The notes beneath the pieces are model-generated. The model did not search any database and was not told where the DNA came from. It saw only the letters and a list, made by a program, of their open reading frames with translations. Shown here piece after piece: positions 24,029-34,904 of a stretch of DNA of 64,000 bases. How positions within the stretch are numbered: position 1 is the stretch's first letter; every line of letters begins with the position of its first letter. Made by a program: the position numbers and the translations under genes. This DNA comes from Arthrobacter russicus (GTDB lineage Bacteria > Actinomycetota > Actinomycetes > Actinomycetales > Micrococcaceae): positions 3,100,001 to 3,164,000 of the forward strand of contig NZ_JAVDQF010000001.1 of assembly GCF_031454135.1 (NCBI RefSeq), given 5' to 3'.

Positions 24029-25636
24029 ATGGAGACTTTGGCGACGTCGGTTGCCCCGGGCAGCGAAAGCTTTGCCGCCAACGACGCGGAGCACCGCGCG
24101 CTGCTGCGGCAGCTGCGGGAAAAATTGGCGACCGCGGCGCTCGGCGGCCCGGAACGGTCCCGGCAACGGCACCTGGACCGCGGCAAACTGCTGCCGCGGG
24201 AACGGATCGACCAACTGCTCGACGACGGCAGCCCGTTCCTGGAGCTCGCCCCGTTGGCTGCCGACGGGCTGTACGACGACGAATGCCCCGGCGCCGGCGT
24301 GATTGCCGGCATCGGGCTGGTCCACGGCCGGCAGGTGGTGGTGATTTCCAACGACGCCACGGTCAAAGGCGGCACGTACTACCCGATGACCGTGAAGAAG
24401 CACCTGCGGGCCCAGGAAGTGGCGCTGGAAAACCGGCTGCCCTGCATTTACCTGGTCGATTCCGGCGGGGCGTTCCTGCCCAAACAGGACGAGGTGTTCC
24501 CGGACAAGGAGCACTTCGGCCGGATCTTCTACAACCAGGCCAAGATGTCCGCCGCGAAAATCCCGCAGATCGCCTCGGTGATGGGTTCGTGCACCGCCGG
24601 CGGCGCCTACGTTCCGGCAATGAGCGACGAAACCGTGATCGTGCGCAACCAGGGCACGATCTTCCTGGGCGGGCCGCCCTTGGTGAAGGCCGCCATCGGC
24701 GAAATCGTCACCGCCGAAGAACTCGGCGGCGGAGATGTGCACTCCCGGGTTTCCGGGGTCACCGACCATCTGGCGGAGAACGACGAACACGCGCTGCAGA
24801 TCGTCCGGGACATCGTGGCGACCCTGCCGCTTCCGGAGGCCCCGGCCTGGGACACCATGGAAAGCCGGGACCCGGCGGTCGACCCGGCCGAGCTCTACGG
24901 TGCGGTCCCGGTCGACGTGCAAGCGCCCTACGACGCCCGCGAGATCATCGCACGGATCGTCGATGCGAGTGAGTTCCACGAGTTCAAGAAGAACTACGGC
25001 ACCACCTTGGTCACCGGGTTTGCGCATATCCACGGCCACCCGGTGGGCATCATCGCCAACAACGGCGTGCTGTTCAGCGAATCGGCGCTCAAGGGCGCGC
25101 ACTTCATCGAACTCTGCGACCAGCGCGGGATTCCACTGCTCTTCCTGCAGAACATCAACGGTTTCATGGTCGGCAAGGACTACGAGGCCGGCGGCATCGC
25201 CAAGAACGGCGCGAAAATGGTCACCGCGGTGGCTTCCACCCGGGTGCCCAAGCTGACCGTCGTCGTCGGTGGTTCCTTCGGTGCCGGCAATTACTCGATG
25301 TGCGGCCGGGCTTACAGCCCGCGCTTCCTGTGGATGTGGCCGAACGCCCGGATCTCGGTGATGGGCGGCGCGCAGGCATCTTCGGTGCTGGCCACGGTGC
25401 GCCGGGAGCAACTCGAGGGCCGCGGCGAGGCGTGGTCGGCCGAGGCCGAAGCGGAGTTCAAAGCGCCGATCAAGCAGCAGTACGAAGATCAGGGCAGCCC
25501 GTACTATTCGACCGCCAGGCTGTGGGACGACGGCATCATCGACCCGGCCGACACCAGGGACATCGTAGGGCTCGCGCTCGGAGTATGTTCGCAGACCCCG
25601 CTGCCGGAGACCTCCTTCGGCCTGTTCCGGATGTGA
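24029..25636 (+). CDS. accD1: Acyl-CoA carboxylase beta subunit (methylcrotonoyl-CoA carboxylase type)
   Basis: The carboxyltransferase subunit moves CO2 from carboxybiotin to an acyl-CoA, probably 3-methylcrotonoyl-CoA. The sequence of about 535 residues carries the family's two crotonase-like halves: [69 protein letters not shown] and [19 protein letters not shown]. The [11 protein letters not shown] segment is characteristic of MCC beta chains. ATG 24029 is preferred because GAGAGGCGAG lies upstream; ATG 24005 would add eight residues. It starts the seven-gene operon. Confidence 0.92.
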   Translation: METLATSVAPGSESFAANDAEHRALLRQLREKLATAALGGPERSRQRHLDRGKLLPRERIDQLLDDGSPFLELAPLAADGLYDDECPGAGVIAGIGLVHGRQVVVISNDATVKGGTYYPMTVKKHLRAQEVALENRLPCIYLVDSGGAFLPKQDEVFPDKEHFGRIFYNQAKMSAAKIPQIASVMGSCTAGGAYVPAMSDETVIVRNQGTIFLGGPPLVKAAIGEIVTAEELGGGDVHSRVSGVTDHLAENDEHALQIVRDIVATLPLPEAPAWDTMESRDPAVDPAELYGAVPVDVQAPYDAREIIARIVDASEFHEFKKNYGTTLVTGFAHIHGHPVGIIANNGVLFSESALKGAHFIELCDQRGIPLLFLQNINGFMVGKDYEAGGIAKNGAKMVTAVASTRVPKLTVVVGGSFGAGNYSMCGRAYSPRFLWMWPNARISVMGGAQASSVLATVRREQLEGRGEAWSAEAEAEFKAPIKQQYEDQGSPYYSTARLWDDGIIDPADTRDIVGLALGVCSQTPLPETSFGLFRM

Positions 25637-25641
25637 GTGCG

Positions 25642-27648
25642 ATGTTTCATACCGTCTTAGTCGCCAACCGTGGCGAAATCGCCTGCCGAGTGATCCGTAC
25701 CCTGCGTGCCATGGGCATCCGTTCGGTTGCCGTGTACAGCGATGCCGACGCCGGTGCCCGGCACGTGCGCGAAGCCGACGTCGCGGTGCGGATCGGCCCG
25801 GCAGCAGCTTCGGAGAGCTATCTCAATATCGACGCGGTTCTGGATGCTTGCCGGAAAACCGGGGCGCAAGCGGTGCACCCGGGCTACGGTTTTTTGAGCG
25901 AGAACTTGGCCTTCGCGCGGGCCCTGGACCAGGCTGGGATCAGCTTCATCGGCCCCAATTTGGAAGCGCTCAATGTCATGGGGGACAAGATCCGCTCCAA
26001 AAACCACGTGCAGGCAGCCCAGGTGCCGGTGGTGCCGGGGATCGCTGAGCCGGGGCTGTCCGATGACGCCCTGATTGCTGCGGCAACCGAGATCGGCTAT
26101 CCGATTCTGATCAAGCCCTCGGCCGGCGGTGGCGGCAAAGGCATGCACTCGGTGTTCGAGCCGGCTGAGTTGCCGGCGACGTTGAAGACTGCGCGCCGGG
26201 TTGCCGCTTCCGCCTTCGGCGACGACACGCTTTTCCTGGAGCGACTGGTCGCAACGCCGCGGCATATCGAAGTCCAAGTGCTCGGTGACAATTTCGGCCA
26301 CGTGATCCACCTGGGCGAGCGGGAATGCTCGCTGCAGCGCCGGCATCAAAAGGTGATCGAAGAAGCGCCGTCGGCATTGCTGGATGAGGCAACCCGCGCC
26401 CGGATCGGTGCAGCCGCCTGCAACGCCGCACGCAGTGTGAATTACACCGGGGCCGGCACGGTCGAGTTCCTGGTCTCCGACGATGCACCGGACGAGTTCT
26501 TCTTCATGGAGATGAACACCCGCCTGCAGGTGGAGCACCCGGTGACCGAATTGGTGACCGGAGTCGATCTGGTCGAGTGGCAGATCCGGATTGCTGCGGG
26601 GGAGAAGCTAACGCTCAACCAGGATGACATTGTCTTGAACGGCCACGCGGTCGAAGCCCGGCTGTACGCGGAAAACCCGGAACAGGGATTCCTGCCGGAG
26701 ACCGGAACCGTGTTGTCGCTGGCCGAATCAGCGCTTGCGCGCAATGACTCGGCACTTTTGGCAGGGCTGGAGATCGGCTCGAATTACGATCCGATGCTGG
26801 CCAAGGTCATCGTCTGGGCGGAAGACCGGGACAAGGCGCTCAGCACGCTCGATGCCGCGCTCGCCGAAACGTCGGTTCTGGGCGTGAAAACCAACACCGA
26901 GTACTTGCGCCTGCTGATCAACGACGACGACGTCCGTGCCGGCCGGCTCGACACCACCATGATCGAACGCAAGCTGCCGGAATTCGTTTTTGCCGCTCCA
27001 GGCGAGTTGGAGCTGCAAGCTGCGGCCCAGTTCTTTGCCGCGCAACTGATCGGTCGGACGGCGATCAGGAATTCGGCCTGGGGATCGGCGGACGGCTGGC
27101 GGATCGGCGCGCACCGCCCGTTGGCGTTCTCGATTGCGAACGGTGTGGAAAATCACCAGGTCGAGGTTGCGGACGGCGAGTTGGAGCTTGACGACGGCAA
27201 GCTTGCGCTGACCGTCGACGGCGTTCGGCAGCAGTGGGACTACGCCTTCGACCCGGAGACCAACACCCTCTGGCTCGGCCGGGACGGCGTCAGTTTCGCT
27301 TTGCGCAAGCGCAGCCGCCAGGAAATTGTCGAAGTCAAGAACGCCTCCATGGGCCGGGTTGCCGGCAGCGCCGACCCTGAAGTGCGCTCGCCGATGCCGG
27401 GCACCGTGGTGTCGGTTTCGGTGTCCGATGGCGATGAAGTAGCCGAGGGGCAAACCCTGCTCGCGGTCGAGGCCATGAAGATGGAGCACCAACTCGTCGC
27501 TGCGGTGGCCGGCGTCGTCAAGCTCGCCGCGGCCACCGGAAATCTGGTCAAAGCCAATCAGATCTTGGCCACCATCCATCCTTTTGAATCAGCTCGCCCC
27601 CAGCAATCCGCTGCAGCAGAACCCGCCCAGAACCAGGAGCAATCATGA
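25642..27648 (+). CDS. accA1: Acyl-CoA carboxylase alpha subunit (biotin carboxylase and BCCP)
   Basis: This 668-residue subunit joins a biotin carboxylase ([26 protein letters not shown], the ATP-grasp [10 protein letters not shown] loop, [14 protein letters not shown]) to a C-terminal biotin carrier domain with the biotinyl Lys near residue 613 ([10 protein letters not shown]). It carboxylates biotin with ATP and bicarbonate and passes it to the beta subunit encoded 5 bp upstream. The ATG at 25642 gives the exact family N-terminus. The stop overlaps the acyl-CoA dehydrogenase start by 4 bp. Confidence 0.95.
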   Translation: MFHTVLVANRGEIACRVIRTLRAMGIRSVAVYSDADAGARHVREADVAVRIGPAAASESYLNIDAVLDACRKTGAQAVHPGYGFLSENLAFARALDQAGISFIGPNLEALNVMGDKIRSKNHVQAAQVPVVPGIAEPGLSDDALIAAATEIGYPILIKPSAGGGGKGMHSVFEPAELPATLKTARRVAASAFGDDTLFLERLVATPRHIEVQVLGDNFGHVIHLGERECSLQRRHQKVIEEAPSALLDEATRARIGAAACNAARSVNYTGAGTVEFLVSDDAPDEFFFMEMNTRLQVEHPVTELVTGVDLVEWQIRIAAGEKLTLNQDDIVLNGHAVEARLYAENPEQGFLPETGTVLSLAESALARNDSALLAGLEIGSNYDPMLAKVIVWAEDRDKALSTLDAALAETSVLGVKTNTEYLRLLINDDDVRAGRLDTTMIERKLPEFVFAAPGELELQAAAQFFAAQLIGRTAIRNSAWGSADGWRIGAHRPLAFSIANGVENHQVEVADGELELDDGKLALTVDGVRQQWDYAFDPETNTLWLGRDGVSFALRKRSRQEIVEVKNASMGRVAGSADPEVRSPMPGTVVSVSVSDGDEVAEGQTLLAVEAMKMEHQLVAAVAGVVKLAAATGNLVKANQILATIHPFESARPQQSAAAEPAQNQEQS

Positions 27649-28817
27649 CCAATCCCGACAGCTACGGACTGAGCGAGGAATACCAGGACCTCAGCGACAC
27701 GGTGCGCGAATTCGCCGATGAGGTGGTGGCTCCGGTCTCCGCCAAGCACGATGAGGAACACAGCTTCCCCTACGAAGTGGTCAAGCAAATGGGCGAGATG
27801 GGCTTGTTCGGCCTGCCGTTCCCGGAAGAGTTCGGCGGCATGGACGGGGACTACTTCGCGCTCGCACTGGCCCTGGAGCAGTTGGGCCGGGTGGACCAGT
27901 CGGTGGCGATCACCCTGGAGGCCGGGGTGTCGCTCGGCGCGATGCCGATCCACCGGTTCGGCACCCTGGAGCAAAAGGAAGCCTGGCTGCCGATGCTCGC
28001 CTCGGGCCAGGCGCTGGCCGGCTTCGGGCTGACCGAGCCGGAAGCGGGGTCGGATGCCGGCGGCACCAAGACCAAGGCCCGGCGCGAAGCCGGTGATTGG
28101 GTGATCAACGGCAATAAAGAGTTCATCACCAACTCCGGAACCGATATCACCAGGCTGGTCACGGTCACTGCGGTGACCGGTGAGTCGACTCGTGCGGACG
28201 GAAGTGTCAAAAAGGAAATCTCCACGATTCTGGTGCCCACTGATACCGAAGGTTTCACTGCGGAGAAGGCCTACAACAAAGTCGGCTGGAATGCCTCGGA
28301 CACGCATCCGTTGACGCTCGCCGACGTACGGGTTCCAGAAGCCAACCTGCTCGGTGTGGAAGGGCGGGGCTACGCGAATTTCCTGTCGATCCTGGATGAG
28401 GGCCGGATCGCGATCGCCGCATTGGCGACCGGTGCCGCGCAGGGCTGCGTCGATGAATCGGTACGTTATGCCAAGGAGCGGATGGCCTTCGGCAACAACA
28501 TCGGCAAGTATCAGGCGATCCAGTTCAAAATCGCCCGGATGGCCGCCCGGGCGCACACCGCGAGGCTGGCCTACTACGACGCGGCAGCCCGGATGCTGGC
28601 CGGAAAACCGTTCAAGACCGAAGCCGCGATCGCCAAAATGGTGGCCGGCGAGGCTGCCATGGACAACGCCCGCGACGCCACTCAGGTTTTCGGCGGCTAC
28701 GGCTTCATGAACGAGTTCCGGGTTGCGCGCCACTACCGGGACTCGAAGATACTGGAAGTAGGCGAAGGCACCACTGAAGTCCAGCTGATGCTGATCGCCC
28801 GCGATTTGGGTCTCTGA
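27645..28817 (+). CDS. Acyl-CoA dehydrogenase (FadE19-like, branched-chain type)
   Basis: A 390-residue FAD enzyme that oxidises an acyl-CoA to the 2-enoyl-CoA. It shows the family signatures [13 protein letters not shown] (substrate/FAD site), [13 protein letters not shown] and the C-terminal VGEGTTEVQ. Here a Glu (about residue 374) sits at the catalytic position used by medium- and short-chain enzymes; classical isovaleryl-CoA dehydrogenases place it elsewhere. Position in the operon between the carboxylase and CoA-transferase genes matches FadE19 of the mycobacterial leucine locus, so isovaleryl-CoA or 2-methylbutyryl-CoA is a likely substrate. Confidence 0.92.
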   Translation: MTNPDSYGLSEEYQDLSDTVREFADEVVAPVSAKHDEEHSFPYEVVKQMGEMGLFGLPFPEEFGGMDGDYFALALALEQLGRVDQSVAITLEAGVSLGAMPIHRFGTLEQKEAWLPMLASGQALAGFGLTEPEAGSDAGGTKTKARREAGDWVINGNKEFITNSGTDITRLVTVTAVTGESTRADGSVKKEISTILVPTDTEGFTAEKAYNKVGWNASDTHPLTLADVRVPEANLLGVEGRGYANFLSILDEGRIAIAALATGAAQGCVDESVRYAKERMAFGNNIGKYQAIQFKIARMAARAHTARLAYYDAAARMLAGKPFKTEAAIAKMVAGEAAMDNARDATQVFGGYGFMNEFRVARHYRDSKILEVGEGTTEVQLMLIARDLGL

Positions 28818-28839
28818 GCAGCGCCGTTGAGGAGATGGA

Positions 28840-29661
28840 GTGACGATGATCGACAAAACTGTGCCGACGGCCGCCGAGGCGGTCGCTGATATTCCGGATG
28901 GCGCCTCGCTTGCGGTCGGCGGCTTCGGATTGTGCGGTATTCCGGTGGCGTTGATCGACGCGGTGCACCGGCAAGGCAGCACCGACCTGGAGACCGTCAG
29001 CAACAACTGCGGCGTCGACGACTGGGGCCTGGGCATTCTGCTCAACGACCGCCGGATCCGGCGCACCGTGTCTTCCTACGTGGGGGAGAACAAGGAGTTC
29101 GCCCGGCAGTACCTTGCCGGAGAGCTCGAAGTCGTGCTCACCCCGCAAGGCACCCTCGCCGAGAAACTGCGGGCCGGCGGCGCCGGGATTCCGGCGTTTT
29201 TCACCACGGCCGGTGTGGGTACCCAAGTCGCCGAAGGCGGCCTGCCGCAGAAGTACGACGCCGAGGGGAACGTCGCGATCGCCTCGGCAGCCAAAGAGGT
29301 CCGCGAATTCAACGGGGCCGAGTACGTGCTGGAAGATTCGCTGACGCCGGATTTCGCGCTGGTGCACGCGGCCAAGGGCGACCGGCACGGGAACCTGGTG
29401 TTTCACGCCACCGCGATGAACTTCAACCCGCTCTGTGCGATGGCCGGCAAGATCACCATCGCCGAGGTGGAAGAGCTGGTCGAGCCCGGGGAGTTGGATC
29501 CGGAACACATCCACCTGCCCGGGATCTTCGTGCAACGGGTGGTACACATTCCGGCCGGTTCGGAACATGCCGAGAAGCGGATCGAGAAGCGGACGGTTTC
29601 GGCCTCACCGGCCGACACCGAAGCGATTGCGGCAACCCAGAACCAAGTAGTGGGAGGCTAA
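28840..29661 (+). CDS. scoA: 3-oxoacid CoA-transferase subunit A
   Basis: Subunit A of a succinyl-CoA:3-oxoacid CoA-transferase, which activates acetoacetate so it can be cleaved to acetyl-CoA. The family pattern is clear: [76 protein letters not shown] in sections, and [21 protein letters not shown]. The start could be GTG 28840 (GAGGAG 5 nt upstream) or ATG 28846 two codons later. The B subunit begins 4 bp after the stop. The enzyme handles acetoacetate made by the CitE-like lyase of this operon. Confidence 0.94.
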   Translation: MTMIDKTVPTAAEAVADIPDGASLAVGGFGLCGIPVALIDAVHRQGSTDLETVSNNCGVDDWGLGILLNDRRIRRTVSSYVGENKEFARQYLAGELEVVLTPQGTLAEKLRAGGAGIPAFFTTAGVGTQVAEGGLPQKYDAEGNVAIASAAKEVREFNGAEYVLEDSLTPDFALVHAAKGDRHGNLVFHATAMNFNPLCAMAGKITIAEVEELVEPGELDPEHIHLPGIFVQRVVHIPAGSEHAEKRIEKRTVSASPADTEAIAATQNQVVGG

Positions 29662-29665
29662 CGCC

Positions 29666-30337
29666 ATGGCATCGGAAACCAAGGGGCTGTCGCGGAACGA
29701 ACTCGCGGCGCGGGTCGCCCAGGAATTGGAAAACGGCCAATACGTCAACCTCGGCATCGGCATGCCGACGCTGATCCCGAACTACATCCCGGCCGACGTC
29801 GAAGTCGTGCTGCACTCGGAGAACGGGATCCTGGGCACCGGCCCGTACCCGGCTGAAGATGCCGTGGATCCGGACCTGATCAACGCCGGCAAGGAGACCG
29901 TGACGGTCAACAAGGGCGCGGTGTTCTTCGACTCGGCGGCGTCCTTCGGCATGGTCCGCGGCGGCCACGTCGACGTCGCGGTGCTCGGTGCCATGGAAGT
30001 GGCGCAGAACGGCGACCTGGCCAACTGGATGATCCCGGGCAAGATGGTCAAAGGCATGGGCGGCGCGATGGATCTGGTGTTCGGCGCGAAGCGGCTCATC
30101 GTGATGATGGAGCATGTGGACAAGAACGGCAATCCGAAAATCCTGGCCGAGTGCACCTTGCCGTTGACCGGCAAAGGCTGCGTGGACCGGATCATCACGG
30201 ATCTGGCCGTGATCGACGTGGTGCTGGGCGCGGACGGCAAGAAACATTTGGAGCTGCGCGAAACTGCACCCGGGATTTCCGTCGAGCAGGTCATCGAAGC
30301 GACCGGGGCGCCGCTCGAGGTGGTGCTGCATGACTGA
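29666..30337 (+). CDS. scoB: 3-oxoacid CoA-transferase subunit B
   Basis: Subunit B carries the catalytic Glu of the CoA-transferase, here near residue 52 in [12 protein letters not shown]. The 223-residue chain also shows [20 protein letters not shown] split by normal spacing, [11 protein letters not shown] and [13 protein letters not shown]. It forms the heteromeric enzyme with ScoA. Its stop lies inside the MaoC coding start (8-bp overlap), so the three genes are translationally linked. Confidence 0.95.
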   Translation: MASETKGLSRNELAARVAQELENGQYVNLGIGMPTLIPNYIPADVEVVLHSENGILGTGPYPAEDAVDPDLINAGKETVTVNKGAVFFDSAASFGMVRGGHVDVAVLGAMEVAQNGDLANWMIPGKMVKGMGGAMDLVFGAKRLIVMMEHVDKNGNPKILAECTLPLTGKGCVDRIITDLAVIDVVLGADGKKHLELRETAPGISVEQVIEATGAPLEVVLHD

Positions 30338-30866
30338 CGCCGGGAGCGCGGCAGCCGAGGCCCCGGCACCGCGGCGCATCGAACAACGCGGGCTGTACCT
30401 GGATGAACTGCAGACCGATGTGGTCTACGCCCACCGGCCCGGCCGCACCGTGACCGAGGCGGACAACGTGCTGTTCACCACGCTGACCATGAACACCCAG
30501 GCTTTGCACCTGGACGCCGCCTGGAGCGCCAGCCAGCCGTTCGGCCAACGCTTGGTGAACTCGATGTTCACGCTTTCCACGGTGATCGGCCTCTCCGTGG
30601 CCCAGCTGACCCAGGGGACCATCATCGGTCAGCTCGGACTCGACGAGGTGCGGTTCCCGCACCCGGTGTTCCACGGCGATACGCTGTACGCGGAGACCGT
30701 GGTGACCGAGAAGCGGCTTTCCGCCTCGCGTCCGGGCCAGGGCATTGCCACCATGAAGCTGCTGGGCAAAAACCAGAACGGGGTGGTCGTCGCCGAAGCC
30801 ACCCGGAGCTGCCTGATCTGGGCGAATCAGGCTGCGGCCATGGCGATCGAGCCGACGGAGGTCTGA
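30330..30866 (+). CDS. MaoC-family (R)-specific enoyl-CoA hydratase
   Basis: The 178-residue hot-dog-fold protein has a MaoC dehydratase core: [43 protein letters not shown] and [18 protein letters not shown]. MaoC hydratases add water to 2-enoyl-CoAs with (R) stereochemistry. In this operon the expected substrate is 3-methylglutaconyl-CoA, giving (R)-HMG-CoA for the CitE-like lyase encoded 2 bp downstream; this assignment rests on the matching mycobacterial gene order. A polar lead of about 20 residues precedes the domain. Confidence 0.88.
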   Translation: MTDAGSAAAEAPAPRRIEQRGLYLDELQTDVVYAHRPGRTVTEADNVLFTTLTMNTQALHLDAAWSASQPFGQRLVNSMFTLSTVIGLSVAQLTQGTIIGQLGLDEVRFPHPVFHGDTLYAETVVTEKRLSASRPGQGIATMKLLGKNQNGVVVAEATRSCLIWANQAAAMAIEPTEV

Positions 30867-30868
30867 AC

Positions 30869-31732
30869 ATGGCGGGAATCCAGCGGACGCAGCACGTTGC
30901 GGAGCACTTCACGATGGGCCCGGCGGTGCTGTTCTGCCCTGCCGACCGGCCGGAGCGCTACGCGAAGGCGGCCCAGCGCGCCGATGCGGTGATTCTGGAC
31001 TTGGAAGACGCGGTGGCTCCGGACGCCAAGGAGCAGGCGCGGAAGAACCTGATCGAGCAGCCACTGGACCCGGAACGGACCATCGTGCGGATCAACGCTG
31101 CCGGCACCCCGGATTTCGCGCTCGACCTGGACGCGGTGGCCCAGACCGCCTACCGGACCGTGATGCTCGCCAAAGCGGAATCGGCGGAGCAGCTGCGTGC
31201 GATCGCCGACGGCGGTGTGCAGCCGCGGGCTTCGATCCGGGTGATCGCGCTCTGCGAAACCGCGCTCGGGGTGCTGCGTGCCGCGGAGCTTGCGCAAGAA
31301 CCCAATGTGGTCGGATTGATGTGGGGCGCCGAAGATCTGGTGGCTTCCCTGGGCGGCACCGCCTCGCGTGACGAGGCGGGGCACTACCGGGCGATTGCGC
31401 GGCAGGCCCGCGCGCAAGTGCTGTTGGCCGCGGGCGCCTTCGGCAAAGCGGCGATCGACGCGGTGTACCTGGACATCCCGGACACCGCGGGTTTGACGCT
31501 GGAGGTGCGCGATGCGGTGGCCTCCGGATTCACTGCGACGGCGTGCATCCACCCGTCCCAGGTGCCGGTGATCCGGGACGGGTATTCGCCGAGCGAAGCG
31601 CAGCTCGGCCAAGCCCGGGAGCTGCTGGCGGCTGCCGCAGCCGCCGGGAACGGGGTATTCCGTTTCCACGGCGCGATGGTGGACGGCCCGGTGCTCAGGC
31701 ACGCGGAGCAGGTATTGCGGCGAGCCCGCTGA
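30869..31732 (+). CDS. citE: CitE-like acyl-CoA lyase (HpcH/HpaI fold)
   Basis: The 287-residue protein is a stand-alone CitE homologue. It has the TIM-barrel signatures PAVLFCPADRPERYAKA, DAVILDLEDAVAP (Mg-binding acidic residues), TIVRINAAGTPDF, VIALCETALGVLRA and MWGAEDLVASLGG. No citrate lyase alpha or gamma genes are present, so citrate cleavage is unlikely. The mycobacterial homologue in the same gene context acts as an (R)-HMG-CoA and citramalyl-CoA lyase, which would finish leucine degradation to acetyl-CoA and acetoacetate. The 3' end overlaps the convergent bioQ-like gene by 38 bp. Confidence 0.9.
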   Translation: MAGIQRTQHVAEHFTMGPAVLFCPADRPERYAKAAQRADAVILDLEDAVAPDAKEQARKNLIEQPLDPERTIVRINAAGTPDFALDLDAVAQTAYRTVMLAKAESAEQLRAIADGGVQPRASIRVIALCETALGVLRAAELAQEPNVVGLMWGAEDLVASLGGTASRDEAGHYRAIARQARAQVLLAAGAFGKAAIDAVYLDIPDTAGLTLEVRDAVASGFTATACIHPSQVPVIRDGYSPSEAQLGQARELLAAAAAAGNGVFRFHGAMVDGPVLRHAEQVLRRAR

Positions 31733-32258
31733 GGATCGCATCCACGCCGAAGGCGAAATCCTCGGCCGCGTGCTCCGCAACCGCCGTCGGGCTGTCCGCG
31801 GCGGGCACCGCCCCGCTGCTGATCAGGCTGGACCGGGTCTGCTCTTCGGCAAGTGCGCCCAGCATGAAGTGGATCAGCACTCGGGAGCCGCGCCCCTCGA
31901 CCGCGTCCTGATCCAAAATCCGGCGCAGCTCGGCGAACGGGGCCAAACGGTAAGGGGCCAGGGCCTGCGCCAGGGAGACTACTTCGGCGCTGTCCTGGAC
32001 GCCGAGCAATCTGTGCCGCAAATCCAGAGCGAGCTGCCGTGCGGCGTCGGCCGGCGGAACCTGTTCGGCGATCGGCAGGTCGGCGAGCAGCACCTCGGCG
32101 AGCCCGTAGAGCAGATCCTGTTTGCTGGGCACATGCCAGTACAGGGCCCCGGCCTGGACGCCGAGTTCTTTGGCAAGTCTGCGCATCGACAGATCAGCCA
32201 GTCCGTAATCCCGCAATACTGAGAAAGCGGCATCCACGATTCGTTCGCGTGAGAGCAC
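31695..32258 (-). CDS. bioQ: TetR-family biotin regulator (BioQ-like)
   Basis: This 187-residue protein has an N-terminal TetR HTH (RERIVDAAFSVLRDYGLADLSMRRL, then GVQAGALYWHVPSKQDLLYG) and a TetR_C-type ligand domain. It is divergent from bioB, as BioQ is in Corynebacterium and Mycobacterium. The intergenic region holds a palindrome close to the known BioQ motif (TGAAC-N3-GTTCA/AC). It starts with GTG at 32258, preceded by AGGAGG on the minus strand. It probably represses bioBAFD; corepression by a biotin-linked signal is typical but not shown by sequence. Confidence 0.83.
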   Translation of the reverse strand: MLSRERIVDAAFSVLRDYGLADLSMRRLAKELGVQAGALYWHVPSKQDLLYGLAEVLLADLPIAEQVPPADAARQLALDLRHRLLGVQDSAEVVSLAQALAPYRLAPFAELRRILDQDAVEGRGSRVLIHFMLGALAEEQTRSSLISSGAVPAADSPTAVAEHAAEDFAFGVDAILSGLAAIPAPRA

Positions 32259-32303
32259 GGGTGAAAACCTCCTGCCAAAACCTTAGGCCATCGCGCCGTC
32301 TGC

Positions 32304-32346
32304 TTGACTTTCAGGCGGCGGTCCAAAACACTTGAACGGTGTTCAA
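32304..32346 (+). promoter_or_regulatory. bioB promoter with overlapping BioQ-type operator
   Basis: TTGACT (32304-32309) and AACACT (32327-32332) are spaced by 17 bp, and the GTG of bioB lies exactly 6 nt after the -10. The perfect palindrome TTGAAC-GGT-GTTCAA (32332-32346) covers the transcription start and the start codon. A second half site, GTGTTCAAT, recurs at 32354. A bound repressor would block RNA polymerase directly. Confidence 0.7.
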
Positions 32347-33505
32347 TAAAACAGTGTTCAATAATTCGGCGGCCACTCCCGTTCCGACCGGGACGTTCCG
32401 CGATCTCGCCGAGCGCTTGCTGCAAGGCGAAGCGATCGGTCCGGACGCGGCCTTGGCGCTCCTGCGCTCAGACCCCGCCGACTACCTCGACCTGCTGGCG
32501 GCGGCGGCCGCGCTGCGTCGTCGGTACTTCGGGAACCGGGTGAAATTGAACTATCTGGTGAACCTGAAATCCGGTCTGTGCCCCGAAGACTGCAGCTACT
32601 GTTCGCAGCGGCTCGGTTCAGCGGCGCAAATCCTCAAATACACCTGGCTCACCCCGGAAGAAGCGATCAGCCAAGCCGAGCAGGGGTTGGCCGGCGGCGC
32701 TTCCAGAGTCTGCTTCGTAGCCAGCGGGCGTGGTCCGGCCGACCGGGACGTGGACCGGGTGGCCGGATTGGTGGGGGACTTCAAGACCCGGAACCCGCAG
32801 GCCGAAGTCTGCGCGTGCTTGGGGATTTTGAAGGACGGTCAGGCGGAACGGCTGAAGGCCTGCGGGGTGGATGCTTACAACCACAATCTGAACACCAGTG
32901 AAAGCAAGTATTCGCAGATCTGCACGAGCCACGAATTCAGCGATCGGACCAGGACCGTCGAAGCGGCCAAAACGGCCGGTTTGTCGCCGTGTTCCGGGTT
33001 GATCGTGGGGATGGGCGAATCCGACGAAGAGATCGTGGAGGCGCTTTTCGCCTTGCGCGAGCTCGGTAGCGAATCCGTTCCGGTGAACTTCCTGATGCCT
33101 TTCGAAGGAACCCCCTTGGCGGACACCTGGTTGCTCGATCCGGTGAAATGCCTGCAGATCCTCTGCGTCGCCCGTTTCGTGGCACCGCAGAGCGAATTGC
33201 GGATCGCCGGCGGTCGGGAGATGCATCTGCGCTCGCTGCAAGCGATGGCCCTGCATGTGGCGAACTCGATCTTCCTCGGCGACTATTTGACCAGCGAGGG
33301 CCAATCCGCTGCCGAGGACCTGGCGATGATCCAAGACGCCGGGTTCGTGGTCTTGGACGCCGCCGAAAGCCGACCGGACCGGATGGCGGATGAACCGCAG
33401 ACCCGGACGGAGGCTGGGCCGGTAGCGGAGCCGGTTGCCGGCCCTGGTCAGGAGCCGGTGCTGCGCCGGCGCGGTGCCGGGACCGCTCGTCAACCCAATG
33501 CCTGA
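32339..33505 (+). CDS. bioB: Biotin synthase
   Basis: BioB is the radical-SAM enzyme that inserts sulfur into dethiobiotin. The 388-residue protein carries the CxxxCxxC cluster motif as CPEDCSYC (Cys 81, 85, 88), plus [21 protein letters not shown] and the C-terminal [11 protein letters not shown] region with the [2Fe-2S] ligands. The chosen GTG (32339) overlaps the operator palindrome and is 6 nt from the -10, suggesting a leaderless mRNA; GTG 32354 is an in-frame alternative. About 50 residues at the C-terminus are low-complexity and unusual for the family. It overlaps bioA by 8 bp. Confidence 0.95.
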   Translation: MFNKTVFNNSAATPVPTGTFRDLAERLLQGEAIGPDAALALLRSDPADYLDLLAAAAALRRRYFGNRVKLNYLVNLKSGLCPEDCSYCSQRLGSAAQILKYTWLTPEEAISQAEQGLAGGASRVCFVASGRGPADRDVDRVAGLVGDFKTRNPQAEVCACLGILKDGQAERLKACGVDAYNHNLNTSESKYSQICTSHEFSDRTRTVEAAKTAGLSPCSGLIVGMGESDEEIVEALFALRELGSESVPVNFLMPFEGTPLADTWLLDPVKCLQILCVARFVAPQSELRIAGGREMHLRSLQAMALHVANSIFLGDYLTSEGQSAAEDLAMIQDAGFVVLDAAESRPDRMADEPQTRTEAGPVAEPVAGPGQEPVLRRRGAGTARQPNA

Positions 33506-34904
33506 GCTTGGCCCGTTGCCAGATGATCGCCGGTCCCTGCCGGAGCGGGACCGGGGCTTGTTGTGGCATCCCTACGCGCCGCTGGCCGGCCCTGCCCCCT
33601 ATGCGGTGGAAGCGGCAAACGGCATCCGATTGGCGCTGCGCGCTCCGGACGGCCGGGGCTTCGAGGCGATCGATGCGATGAGTTCCTGGTGGTGCATGGT
33701 GCACGGATACCGCAATCCGGCCTTGGACCGCGCGGTTTTCGACCAGATGACGAGGTTCAGCCATGTGATGTTCGGCGGGCTGACCCATGAGCCGGCGGTG
33801 CAGCTGGCCGAGCGTTTGCGCCGCATCACACCGGAGCCGCTGCAGCATGTCTTCTTGGCAGATTCCGGGTCGATCTCGGTGGAAGTAGCGCTCAAAGTCG
33901 CAATCCAATACCAAAGCGCCCGGGGTTTGCCTGAGCGGCAGAATTTCCTCGCCTTCCGCGGCGGCTACCACGGCGATACTTTCGCTGCGATGGGGGTCAG
34001 CGATCCGGTGGGCGGCATGCATGCGGAGTTCCCGGGCCAATTGGCCGGGAATGTTTTTGCACCTCGGCCGCCGGCCGCGATGCTGACTGCCGGGCGGCTG
34101 GTCGGCGACGACGCGGCGTTGGCTGAATGGGCCGAAGAAGTAGCGGTTTTGGTGGCGCGGAATGCTTCGCGGCTGGCGGGCATCATCGTGGAGCCGGTGC
34201 TGCAAGGGGCCGGTGGAATGCATATCTACGATCCGCGCTGCCTGCGCGTGCTCCGGGAACTCGCCGACGCCGAGGGCCTGTTGTTGATGTTCGATGAGAT
34301 CGCCACCGGGTTCGGCCGCACCGGGAAACTGTTCGCGGCGGAATGGAGCAGCGAGCCGGTGCCGGATTCCGCGGTCTCCGCTGGCGCCGCCGGCCCGGCA
34401 GCTGCTGCGGCGGTAGTCCCGGACGTGCTCTGCGTGGGCAAGGCCCTGACCGGCGGCTACCTCAGTTTGGCGGCGATGCTGTGTTCGGCCGAGGTAGCCG
34501 GGGTGATCTCCGGATCTCGCTTCGGCGCGCTCATGCACGGTCCGACGTTCATGGCGAACCCGCTGGCCTGCGCGGCGGCGAACGCATCCTTGGAATTGCT
34601 GGAATCGGGGGACTGGGCCGGCCGGGTTGCCGGGATCCAAAGCGGTCTCACCGAAGGCTTGCAGGCGGCAGCCTCGCTCCCCGGTGTCCGGACCGTCCGG
34701 AGCCTGGGCGCGGTCGGCGTCGTCGAGCTGCACCAACCGGTCGACGTCCCGGCCGCTACGGAAGCCGGACTGGCTCAGGGAGTCTGGCTGCGACCGTTCC
34801 GCAACCTGGTCTACGCGATGCCGCCATACCTCTGCTCCGTCGGGGACACCGTTGAGATTGCGGCCGGCATGGTCGCAGCCGCGGGCCGGGTAGGCGGACC
34901 GTGA
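33498..34904 (+). CDS. bioA: Adenosylmethionine-8-amino-7-oxononanoate aminotransferase
   Basis: BioA converts KAPA to DAPA with SAM as amino donor. The 468-residue class III aminotransferase has the BioA-specific LLWHPYAPL and [18 protein letters not shown] motifs. It also shows [49 protein letters not shown] and the PLP Lys near residue 315 (CVGKALTGG). A short Ala-rich insertion lies before the Lys region. It overlaps the bioB stop by 8 bp and the bioF start by 4 bp. Confidence 0.95.
   Translation: MPELGPLPDDRRSLPERDRGLLWHPYAPLAGPAPYAVEAANGIRLALRAPDGRGFEAIDAMSSWWCMVHGYRNPALDRAVFDQMTRFSHVMFGGLTHEPAVQLAERLRRITPEPLQHVFLADSGSISVEVALKVAIQYQSARGLPERQNFLAFRGGYHGDTFAAMGVSDPVGGMHAEFPGQLAGNVFAPRPPAAMLTAGRLVGDDAALAEWAEEVAVLVARNASRLAGIIVEPVLQGAGGMHIYDPRCLRVLRELADAEGLLLMFDEIATGFGRTGKLFAAEWSSEPVPDSAVSAGAAGPAAAAAVVPDVLCVGKALTGGYLSLAAMLCSAEVAGVISGSRFGALMHGPTFMANPLACAAANASLELLESGDWAGRVAGIQSGLTEGLQAAASLPGVRTVRSLGAVGVVELHQPVDVPAATEAGLAQGVWLRPFRNLVYAMPPYLCSVGDTVEIAAGMVAAAGRVGGP

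Noticed and set aside
30869-31732. Citrate lyase beta subunit
   Set aside because: No citrate lyase alpha, gamma or accessory genes are present, and the operon context fits the stand-alone CitE lyases.
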